DNA from: Tomocerus qinae
Lineage: Eukaryota > Arthropoda > Collembola > Entomobryomorpha > Tomoceridae
Assembly (NCBI GenBank): GCA_020055645.1
Contig: CM034548.1
Coordinates: forward strand, 26,586,201 to 26,650,200
Length of the DNA: 64,000 bases
Direction of reading: 5' to 3'
In this document: in pieces, positions 1-10,302 of the stretch
Numbering within the stretch: the stretch's first letter is position 1
Layout of the letters: every line of letters begins with the position of its first letter
The notes under the pieces: generated by a model
The model's input: the letters and a program-made list of their open reading frames with translations, nothing else
Told to the model about the DNA's origin: nothing
Database searches by the model: none
Made by a program: the position numbers and the translations under genes

Positions 1-22
1 TCCTCGAAATACTCTCCATATA

Positions 23-30
23 GCTAAGGA
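23..30. repeat. Left copy of 8-bp putative target-site duplication
   Basis: GCTAAGGA, repeated exactly at 1557-1564 on the other side of the inverted-repeat element. The bases just outside and inside differ, so the match is exactly 8 bp. Confidence 0.55.
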
Positions 31-37
31 GGCTAAA

Positions 38-345
38 TCCTAGTATACCGACGCTCAACGGAATAGACCGATATATAGCTCATTCGAAAGATCTCGTCGA
101 GTACATCACGAATATGATATTGGTTTTTAGGGCAACCCCCCAAATAAGAAAGTTATGGTCGGTTAAAGTTGAAAATATGACTATTTCGATGCCTATATTT
201 TTAGAAAACGAAGAGTTACAAGTTCTTTAGGACATCGTTGTTTTGATCTTCATGGTGAATTTACTTGTATCTATGGCAACGTAGCTAATAACAACATGCA
301 GGTTGGGTTTTGTAAAATTCTAAATTGCACCACCTTCTATGTTTA
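38..345 (+). repeat. Left long terminal inverted repeat
   Basis: Inverted counterpart of 1240-1549. Shared landmarks read inward are TCCTAGTATACCGACG, the TATATAGCTCATTCGAAAG block, a C-run (GGCAACCCCCC), AAGTTATGGTCGG, and GTAAAATTCTAAATT at the inner edge. The inner 45 bp or so (309-352) is duplicated again at 395-437, which suggests the minisatellite grew out of the inner end of this arm. Confidence 0.8.
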
Positions 346-354
346 AAAAAAAAG

Positions 355-1190
355 CTAATTGTGACCACGTGCGTTTCAAGTTTAAAGTTTTGGTTTTGTA
401 AAATTCTAAATTGCACCAACTTCTATGTTTAAAAAAATGCTAATTGTGACCACGTCCCACGTTCGATTTTCATCAATTTTAATTAGGTTTAGGCTTTAAA
501 AAAATGCTAATTGTGACCACGTCCCATGTTCGATTTCCATCAATTTTAATTAGGTTTAGGTTTTAAAAAAATGCTAATTGTGACCACGTTCCATGTTTAA
601 TTTTCATCAATATTAATTAGGTTTAGGCTTTAAAAAAAATGCTAATTGTGACCACGTCCCATGTTCGATTTCCATCAATTTTAATTAGGTTTAGGCTTTA
701 AAAAAATGATAATTGTGACCACGTCCCATGTTCGATTTCCATCAATTTTAATTAGGTTTAGGCTTTAAAAAAATGATAATTGTGACCACGTCCCATGTTC
801 GATTTCCATCAATTTTAATTAGGTTTAGGTTTTAAAATAAATGCTAATTGTGACCACGTCCCATGTTCGATTTCCATCAATTTTAATTAGGTTAGGTTTT
901 AAAAAAATGCTAATTGTGACCACGTCCCATGTTCGATTTCCATCAATTTTAATTAGGTTAGGTTTTAAAAAAATGCTAATTGTGACCACATCCCATGTTT
1001 AATTTTCATCAATTTTAATTAGGTTAGGTTTTTAAAAATGCTAATTGTGACCACGTCCCATGTTCGATTTCCATCAATTTTAATTAGGTTAGGTTTTAAA
1101 AAATGCTAATTGTGACCACGTCCCATGTTTAATTTTCATCAATTTTAATTAGGTTAGGTTTTATAAAATGCTAATTGTAACCGCGTGCCC
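355..1190 (+). repeat. Minisatellite, about 12 units of 65-68 bp
   Basis: The core phrase GCTAATTGTGACCACGTCCC recurs with starts near 438, 505, 572, 640, 708, 774, 842, 908, 974, 1039, 1104 and 1169, with a degenerate first copy at about 355. The spacing falls from 67-68 bp in early units, which carry TTAGGTTTAGGCTTT, to 65 bp in late units, which carry TTAGGTTAGGTTT. Units alternate between a TTCGATTTCC and a TTTAATTTTC variant. The last unit (GTAACCGCG) is degenerate. Confidence 0.9.
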
Positions 1191-1239
1191 TTAACTAAAT
1201 CAAAAATGATGAAAATTGAAGTTAGAACAATGAAAAAAT

Positions 1240-1549
1240 TCAAAATAGAAGATAAAGTGTAATTTAGAATTTTACAAAACCAAACCTGCATGTTGTTATT
1301 AGCTACGTTGCCATAGTTACAAGTAAATTCACCATGAAGATCAAAACAACGATGTCCTAAAGATCTTGTAACTCGTCGTTTTCAAAAAATATAGGCATCG
1401 AAATAGTCATATTTTCAACTTTAACCGACCATAACTTTCTTATTTGGGGGGTTGCCCCAAAAATGAATACCATATTCGTGATGTACTCGACGAGATCTTT
1501 CGAATGAGCTATATATCGGTCTATTCCGTTGAGCGTCGGTATACTAGGA
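1240..1549 (-). repeat. Right long terminal inverted repeat
   Basis: Reverse complement of the 38-345 arm. It carries the same landmarks in mirror order and ends GGTATACTAGGA at 1549. The GCTAAGGA direct repeat begins at 1557. Confidence 0.8.
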
Positions 1550-1556
1550 ATGTTCC

Positions 1557-1564
1557 GCTAAGGA
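1557..1564. repeat. Right copy of 8-bp putative target-site duplication
   Basis: GCTAAGGA, identical to 23-30. Confidence 0.55.
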
Positions 1565-2056
1565 CTCTGCCGAAGGTAGTAAAGTTAATTTGTGAGAGAG
1601 CTGAATAGATGCGTAGAACATATTACACTCAATAATACCAAACTGTAGTTCAGTAAGAGAACAGCTAGAGGTGGGAAATAATATTAATCTGGCTGACTAC
1701 GGATGTTGGAAGGAAAAGGAAATGTAAATCGAATCACACAAACTCCGAAATACATTATCCTGCGTAGTAACAGATAACTGGAATATCATATAATTTAGAT
1801 AGGTATATCTACCGTATGTAAATTGAGTGGAGATCTAATATTCTAGTAGTACGCTCTGGATCTGGAATCCCACTACACAACATCTGTCTTAAAACAGAGG
1901 GATATAATACATTGTGACTGCTTATCACCAACTTGATAAAATACGGATGCTGCCAACTCTGCAAGGCTATTGATTGAAAAACATAGTTTTAATTGAATTA
2001 CTTTGGAGAATTATAAATTAATGAAAACTATTCCTGGTGATAATTTCAGCATTAAA
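1565..2056. other. Non-coding stretch upstream of candidate exon
   Basis: AT-rich sequence with no recognisable gene, RNA or repeat. If the exon at 2057 is real, its promoter or 5' untranslated region would lie here, but I see no clear TATA box or initiator. Confidence 0.4.
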
Positions 2057-2120
2057 ATGTGGCTTAAAAATATTGTTTTTATATTATGTTGGATTTCCAT
2101 GGAGACATATCCGTCCTTTG
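2057..2120 (+). CDS. Candidate first coding exon with signal peptide
   Basis: The ATG in context ATTAAAATGTGG opens 21 codons beginning MWLKNIVFILCWIS and ending ETYPSF plus one base, followed at once by a textbook splice donor (GTAAGTATG). The peptide looks like a secretion signal: a short positively charged start, a hydrophobic core (IVFILCWI), then a polar stretch. This would be the 5' coding exon of a secreted or membrane protein, leaving the reading frame in phase 1. I did not find the next exon. A plausible acceptor at about 29046 opens a phase-1 frame of 40 codons but resembles nothing known. The gene is unidentified, and chance occurrence in AT-rich DNA cannot be excluded. Confidence 0.35.
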
Positions 2121-5100
2121 GTAAGTATGCACTCTAGAGGTAGATCCACTACGGTGCAATCCATCTTAAGAAGGGTAGGTAGCTCTTAGGAGATTGAAAT
2201 GTGCATCTAGTAGAGAGTGTACCCGAATCACAAGGGAAGGAATTCATATCTGTTGTCCGATTGAAAAATGAACCTCATCGCATCGTAAGACGAGTTCAAG
2301 TTGATCTTAAGCTGAAGAGATAAAAAGCCAAAGGAAATGACAGTAGGAGGTCCTCATGATTCCTTCAGCTTACCTGCCTAACTTGCCTCGTCTTTATCTT
2401 ATATGTACAACAGCGATTGGATCAAGCCTTGGAATTGTAGCGCTTCACGTCGTCTCAACTATAGTACGTACATACACTAACTATATATTTACATGTACTA
2501 TACACAGCTAATACTACTAGAGAGACTCTCCACTTACAATTAGGAAGATACATACTTTGTATTTGAATGATAGTCCACTATGAACTAAATCCGCGGATAT
2601 ATATAATGCTACTTACATGCAATTCATCTGTACCAAAAATCCCTATTAGTGCAGTATAGGAGAGATCTACTTAATATTTAGGCAAGTAATATAATAAGCC
2701 GTCAGGGTAGATCTGTGCATATTCCAAATAGAGAATTGAAGAAGAGAGCCTCGGAAAACTTGTCGTCTAATGTCCACCTTTCCCTGTCACATTCATCTCA
2801 TTCACAAGCTCGTTCAGCTCTCGTCTCAATTTCTCAACAAGGAGCCCTGGAGAAAAGACATTGAAAGCTGAGCATAGGCAGCAGATGACAAGCCTCGACC
2901 AAATTCCATTTGCAAATCATGCTGGCCAGTCGTGGTCGTGGTTGGCCTGTCCTGTTCACAAGAAACTTCATTTATTCCCCTCCATGATTCTTGAAAATCT
3001 TCCCTACACGTACAAATACACGAAAGAGATGCAACTTCACTTTTTCAAAGTTGCAATAGCAAGGCAATAACAATGATAAGAGCCATTACAAGTCGTTTCT
3101 CGTAAATTTGTCACAAAGTCTGTGCGTACAAGTTGCACAAGTCACGAGAACGAGAATTAGACTTTGAATAGCTGCGTTTTTATGTTTCTAGTACATTGCA
3201 TATTGGATGGATATCCCTGAAAGCCAAATGTAAATGTAGCCATCGAATCCCATACATACATCTTGGTACCATTAGGCATTTATGTACTTATTATTTAGGT
3301 ACAGCTAACATATTATAGCTATTCATCCGTGGCTGGCAACATTCAGCCAGAGAAATATTTTCCAAGTTGCATCACACACACTCACTTCGTATAAATGTAC
3401 TTCAACCATCATCAGTGATACATCATAAAGTAGCTAAAGCTATCTAGATATAGATTCTACACGCTGTGCTGCAGGTTTAGCAACCAAATCCACCTTCTCT
3501 AAAAGCATATTGATAAGTGGAAGCATTAGGTAATAATAAAGTTGCTTATTTTTATATCTAGTATTTGCTAGGCACAGGCTCACTAACAATAATCAATACA
3601 ATAAGACATCTCATGGACAGAGTTAATCTCATCCCATCTCTCTCTACTCTGTCTCTGCCCCATACTCAAATCCAACATCAAAGTTTCAATTTTTAAATAA
3701 CATTCTATCGAGAGTCAGCATACCTGTTCAAATATCTTTTGTAACATTTCCCATTTTTATTATTCTCTCTCATCATATTGATTTCAACTACTTATTACCT
3801 TCTCATCGCCATTCTTTAAAGCTACCCCTATCACAAAATCATGTCGCTACTTTAATGTTGTTAAGAATTTCAATTTGAGAACTTCACTCTTCTGCATATC
3901 ACATACACGTTCCACCGACAGATAAGTATCCATTAAGTACATTCCTACCAGCTATATAGCAAATGTAGACAGAGTCGCATGTCACTCTCTTTAGTCTCTT
4001 TTATGTAAAATCACAGGATTTAAAACAATTCGCATCAATATTAATAAAAATCAGTAGTCATAACGAACGTCTACATTAATAACATCTTCCTCGGTTGAAT
4101 ACTTACGTCAAAGAATGTCATATATGTACCTAGTTCCATACCCTATCAATACCAATCGCAATCTGATCTCATCATAAATTATCAAAGATGAGTAGAAATG
4201 CTTTTCCTTCCTTCTCCTCTATCGTCTTCACTTTGTACAATAAAAAACTAATGGAATGCCATTTATGTTACAGTCACACTCGCAATACTTATTACCATAT
4301 ATCCCTATATCTACAATAAAACATTCAAAATTGATATAAAATATTTTAACTCAATAACTTCTTTCTGTATAATAAAAGAACTATCATTTCACCATTATTC
4401 ATATTTTTTTCTTTTCTAAATAAGATCTTTTATGGTGTATAGTAGTACATATTTATTATATCATGTCAATAATTGAGACAGACAGACATATTTAGAAATT
4501 CAAGAAGCGGAAAACTTAATAATAGGTTGAGATTCATATAATCATCCTACAGTTATGCAAAACATATTATTAGCAAATACGACAGTATTGAATTATATTC
4601 TCCGAATTAAATTAATATAAATGTCAGAGGTCATCTAAGAACTCCACAGGTAGTATGCGAAAATAATTTTCAATAAAGTCAGTCAGCTTTAGTAAAAACC
4701 GAATTGTACACGCATATGTGATTCTATACGAGAAAGGAAGTAATGATTATGTCGCGTAAGTATGAAATTTGAGTAAAAGGAAGAAGTGAAAGAGTTTAGC
4801 CAACAGAACATTTATGTGTGTTCTAACGGTTGACTTTTGCATGACTGACAATCACATTTACATACATAAAGTACATAACAGACATATATCACATTACACA
4901 CTAACTGAACATTTGGATATTCATATTCATGCTCAAGGGTCGTTGGCTGAAGAAACCTTACATCTCTATAGGAACCTTTGTGGGGGCTACGAACATGTAA
5001 AGAACTGCTTGTAAGTAGGGTACTTACTTTTTAAATACAAATATAGAGCAATATTATGGTTGCTCTCTTTGAATCATATAGTCCCTATAAGATATTAATT

Positions 5101-7654
5101 TTATAATAATTTAGCGAAGGTAACTGACATCCGTAAAACTGAATACGTATAAGGAACAACATAATAAATAGGAGCAGGTATAGGAATTCAACCCACACAC
5201 AAGAATTTCTTTGCCTATTCAACATCTGAAGGCAAATTTGAATTTTTGAATGTTCCAAATGCAAAGGCGGCTTTTGCTTAGACTCCAGCAGTAGAAGCTA
5301 ATCGATCTCCATCTCAAAAGCTCACTTTTCTCTCATTCATTTTCTTTATCCAGCATCCATCTGATCCAGCATAATATTATGTCTGCCTCGGCTACGTGCC
5401 ATTATTAAACTCCTCTACTTATATACAGATAGTCAAATTTTCCTGTTACAGCCTATATAAGTCTATGAACTTTCATCTATTCTATTACATTATACAATGC
5501 CCTTTCTCAGAAGCAGGGATTTCTGTCCGTAGCTGCCATAGCCTTTACAAATTTACAATATTTCATTTAATCAGAAACATACGTCTCTAATTGTAAATCA
5601 GAAAAGGGCCGACTTTTAATCAGTAGCAAGAGGATACTTTAATTTAGCAAAAGATATATTTAAGTAGGTAGATTGACAATAAGTAACTATGTTCAGGTTT
5701 ATAAGGGATATATTTCTGTGTGACATGTTTGGGCATAATAGAGATGAAGTGATTGAGTAGAGGAGACAAGGCTCTATCTGTTCAGTGAGACATATGAAAC
5801 ATCATTTCTTTGATGATTCTCGTGACCAGGACAACTGAAACCAACTGATCTGATCAAATAAAAGGAGATCCATTCATGCTGCACAGTTGCTTTGCTTCTC
5901 TATCGATTCATCGGTATAGCCTACAATGTGGCACAAAGTACAACAAGTATTCATTGCTTTACTTCCTGCAGACATTGAGGGTATAGATTGAGAAAACTCC
6001 CTGGAAATCCTATTATTCCTTTATTTAGTCGACTGCTTCGGGTAATTCGGTTCATTCGTCGTCCTGGACAACGAGTGCACCCTAACAAACTCCTTCCCTC
6101 TCTACCCACTGAATGTCATCCACAAACTAAATACACTTACAGCTTCACAACAAATAATGCATCTTGGAAATAAATACATACATAATGTATGGCATTCTGT
6201 CGACAGCTCGTCACATCAGTTGACTCCAAAGAAATCACCTATTCATATGCAATATGCACACATCGCTCCAGTCAACCAACCAACCCTTTGCATGCATTTC
6301 CATTAGGTCTCCTTTAAATATGTTAGTTTGCAGTAAGAGGACTGGAAGTAAGTTTGGTTGGATGGATGGATGCATATGTGGGCACTTATAGAAGAAAGCC
6401 CTACTAGATACGGAGAATACATACAAGTCGAGCACAATAAGCACACGGCTTAAAATTCGAAACCCGTAAGGTGGATTGAAATGGAGAGCTTTGGAAATAT
6501 GATGTGTCAAGTGGAGGGAAGGCAGCCAAGTAGGTTCGAGCTAGCCAGCCACAACAGGAGCTCTATAGTGCACATAAAGATTAAATGGATAGAGACAACA
6601 ATGTCATTATTACTGGTATGCCCAGGACAAGGAATGACAAATGGTGTCATGCGTTTGCTTTTACATTTACATTTACTCATACAACACAGACGTGGACCAC
6701 AACACGCAAAAGAGGGGATACTCACTCACTCCATGCTCTTAAATCTATATCACAATGTACACTTCAGACAGACTAACAACTGGATAAGTAGCTCTACAGC
6801 TTAGTTCTACACCTCAGACTCAAACTTATACTTATCAAGTACTAATAATATTATATTATGTGTATAGTAACTACTACTATAAGGATGTAATAAAAATGAT
6901 TCAAGTGTCCTTTATATGCATATATACTTAACTAATTCCTTTAACATTACCAGCATAGCTACTTTACATTACATGCATACCCGTCGTGTATTCATATTGG
7001 TTATGGTTAATGTATCTTTCGTAATTTTATGTAGAAATATTTAGCTAGGAGCAGAGAAGCATTATATGTATACTAAGTATAGTTATAATACGACAGAAGA
7101 AACGAAGTGCAGGTCGATTTTTACTTGATGTCAGGCAGCCACAGGACAATAACCAACAAGAACAATTTATTATTTTTAATGTCGTCCAAATACTGACAAT
7201 AACTCACTAACAATCATCTGAGAGAAGCATGTCCATATTACTCATCTCTTTAGTCACTGAACTGAAATGCATTCATCACTCCATTCACTGTGCCCTTAGG
7301 ATGGAATGAATTGTTACAACGATGAGACGAGTGACTGATGTTCTAAAATCATGTACTAATAGATTTTGAAAAAATAGTTCGAATTTATTCAAGGTATGCA
7401 TAATATGAGGATGTAGATGTGTGTTTATCAACAAAGGGAGAGAGGAACAAGACCCTTATTGTTGAGAGGGGAAGGGAGAGAGATGTATTTAAGTAAAAAG
7501 GAACGTGGAGCGGTGAGGATAGAAGATCGAAGAACAAAAGAAAAACATGCAAATCATCGAATCAAATGAATCCTGAGCAACACTTCCAACATAGCGACAA
7601 AGGCCAAAGGGCAACTCTACACTCATAAACAGTACTGTATTTAGAAATCGATTT
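2121..7654. other. Long non-coding stretch
   Basis: AT-rich DNA with only short ORFs that look random (for example 4814-5014 and 6481-6804, both with low-complexity, His- and Leu-rich translations). I saw no RNA gene, terminal repeats or strong exon here. It may be intronic. Confidence 0.5.
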
Positions 7655-7875
7655 CGGTGGGGGCTATGATATCATAGGACAATATCTATTAGGCATAATC
7701 GCGCGAAGCGCGAAAATTTTTGGCTTATTTTGTCTAAAATGAGTCAAAAATAGCCTAAAAATCACATAAAATCGCGCGAAGCGCGAAATTTTTTGGTATT
7801 TTGAAAAAAATTTTCCTTTTTTCTTGGATTTCGGGGGGGGGCTTTAGCCCCCAAAGCCCACCCCCTCAATACAGC
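7655..7875. repeat. Dispersed-repeat-like block with GC palindromes
   Basis: The palindromic hairpin TCGCGCGAAGCGCGA occurs twice, at 7699-7713 and 7772-7786. Each copy is followed by AAATTTTTTGG-like sequence, so a unit of about 73 bp is repeated. The block starts with GGTGGGGGCT and ends in a G-run/C-run hairpin at 7833-7865 (GGGGGGCTTTAGCCCCC, then AAAGCCCACCCCC). The CpG-rich islands contrast sharply with the AT-rich surroundings, which points to an inserted mobile-element remnant. The GGTGGGGGCT start and AGCCCACCCCC end are only loosely inverted. Family unknown, no coding capacity. Confidence 0.5.
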
Positions 7876-10048
7876 CTTGCTCATAAATATATTGTTTTAT
7901 CTCTTTGGAACAATTTCGGGAATAAGAATGTTTGATATGTAAAACGGAGTCTTTCGATGCCTCGAATGCCCATTCCTTGGACTCTCGAGAAGATAATACT
8001 CATTGACATGACATTGACATTGAAATTCCATCGCAAATTACCATGCAATTTTGATTAGGGACCGTTGCTTCGTTCGTTTATTATCAATTACCTGTAGTGC
8101 ATAGTAGAGGTATGCATGTACATCCATTACACACACACTTGTGTAGAACAAAGTACAATGGTTGTAGAGGTCTAAGGTGCTATATAAGGTTCCTTGTTGA
8201 CCATAGGCATCATCATCAGTAAGACTTAGCACTTAGGTATACCTACATACTAGATGTTTGAGAGTCATAACGAATTCACTGTTTGAGTCACGCCGGCCCC
8301 GTAGCAAAAACGAGCACAAGATATTCATTTTGATTTTATAAGGCTGTCACCAGTAGGATGCAGATAAGAGGATATTTATGAGCAGGAGGAGAAACCTCGT
8401 CTCTCTTGTCTTTTGTCCACTCTCCAAGTACACCCAAAAACAAACCAAACCGGACGAACATACGGATAGATGAAATATAGTACTTTGTGTGCATAGTGAG
8501 TGTTATATCCTATAGTAGTAGAGAGATGATCCTCCATTGTGTACTTACTGCAATTCAAATCATTGTCCCAAGCATAGATACGGTTACAGTGTCTTTATAA
8601 ACGTAAATCAACATACGAATTCTTTATACCTACTTAAGTTTATATGTAAATGTAAAAGATATCATTAGTGGAGGTGCATATCTGACTTAAGACTGGATAA
8701 TATAATAAGTATTCCCTTAAAAACACTATCTTCTCTTTCTGTATATTTAAATGGAGGAAAAACCGGCTGAAGGTTAATATTATTATTTTCTCTTCGGTTC
8801 TAATCTTTGACTGCATACTTTGCTTTCATTTCTGAGCAACAGCAATAAATTTAAATACAAATGAAATGGTCGATTATGTAAAATGCAATTTGAAACTTTT
8901 GTGTCGGTGACGTCCAGCCAGTCCAGTCCTAGCCTATCCCTCTCTTTTTTTTCTAAATGAGCCATTGCTCAACTACACTGCGAAAACTGACAGTGAGTCA
9001 AGATAAACATAATATATTTAGTGTAACACAACATTGCACTCGTTTATAATACGAATGACAAATTAAATAAGACTTTGGGGGTCTTGCAAATGTATTTATT
9101 CCATAGCTAGTACATAGTTGAGGACTGCAATTTTGGCGAAAAATACTCTCCAACAAATAGCTGAAGGCAGAGAGATAAGAAAATAAAAGACAACAGCGTA
9201 TAGAAGTTTATACATCCATTCTGCAACAACTTGAACTTCTCCATTCAAGATCAAACATGATGTAATGTCATTTCATGTCAAGTTGGAAATAATTTATGGA
9301 GAGAGTCGTAAATAAAGAATCCTTTCGCGTAGCTCAGAACCAAATCTACATAAATGTAGAAAATTGTGGATATTCTGGATATTATTATTGTGCATAATGT
9401 TCATAAGTTGCGACTCTTTAATGTTCTTTCAGTCAACTTGACTGGACTTGAAGAATTCTGCTATCGCACCTTTTGTAAGTGCTCAGTTACAACTTATCTG
9501 CCCTATTGTACGCATGTATTCAAGAGGAATATTAAATCCAGCAACCTTCTAGCTATACAAAGTGTGCATCTAAATAATACTTACTAACATAAATCGATTT
9601 TTGTTTACTCCCATTCGAGCTCAGCGACAATGCTCAATGCAGCCAGACTACTACAATCCACTAGACAATTTTTCCACCAGAAATAAATTCTAACAATAAG
9701 CCGAAAGCACAAGGAAAGTTTCAGTTTGAACTGAGCTTTTCCTACACTCCTTCCTTTATATAATATGCCATGTTTCTTTGCGGAGTTTCGCCTTGCCTTG
9801 GCTGCCATCCCATGATTTTTCTTCTAATCTATTTATCTGCAAAAAATCTCATCTTGACTATTCCTCACAATTGCAAAGGAAATCTTTCCTGTTATTCTCT
9901 CAACATGAATTTGCCTTTGGCTTCGTCTTATCTTGAAATGTAATTTCGAGTTATACTTCTTTGTTGTATACCTGCACACACATCCATTTCAAAACATAAT
10001 ATATTGCGAAAGGCGAAACCTGGAAAATATCTTTGAGAAGCCAAAGTC
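7876..10048. other. Non-coding stretch before the CACTA element
   Basis: No gene recognised. Two short minus-strand ORFs (8783-8965 and 9605-9808, both basic) show no splice context or family resemblance and are probably chance. Confidence 0.45.
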
Positions 10049-10065
10049 CCCGTATAGAAATTACC
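10049..10065 (+). repeat. Left 17-bp terminal inverted repeat
   Basis: CCCGTATAGAAATTACC, an exact inverted match to 15238-15254. It is followed at once by a 7-bp-stem hairpin, CCTGCTG-CATC-CAGCAGG (10064-10081), a possible structure for end recognition. Confidence 0.7.
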
Positions 10066-10302
10066 TGCTGCATCCAGCAGGAAAAGTGTTGAACGGAAAT
10101 TTTTCTACAGAATCCTCAAGGATTACTTCGAAACTTACCAACCGTTTTGAAACATTTCAAAATCCGAAGTAAAACTTTTCAACAGAACTGCTTTAATGTA
10201 ATCGTACAGAATAAGACAGGTATTTATCAACAGAATTGAACAAGTTCATTTTATTATCAATGTTTATTAGCGCGTCTTGTTAGTTACAATGAAAAGTAAA
10301 TT

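Larger units (their letters stand above)
31..1556. mobile_element. Foldback-like element with long inverted ends and minisatellite core
   Basis: Two arms of about 310 bp are inverted copies of each other and enclose a tandem-repeat core; no protein is encoded. Aligning the left arm with the reverse complement of the right arm shows only scattered mismatches. The outermost clear identity is TCCTAGTATACCGACG. The 8-mer GCTAAGGA lies directly outside both arms (23-30 and 1557-1564), which fits a target-site duplication and would make the element 1526 bp with GG...CC termini. Long arms plus internal tandem repeats are the hallmark of foldback elements. An 8-bp duplication is also made by hAT, P and some Mutator-like elements, but the 8-mer does not match the usual hAT target pattern. 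It must be non-autonomous. The superfamily is undetermined. Confidence 0.72.

Noticed and set aside
6481-6804. Overlapping ORFs on both strands
   Set aside because: They mirror each other over the same DNA and none shows protein-family features.
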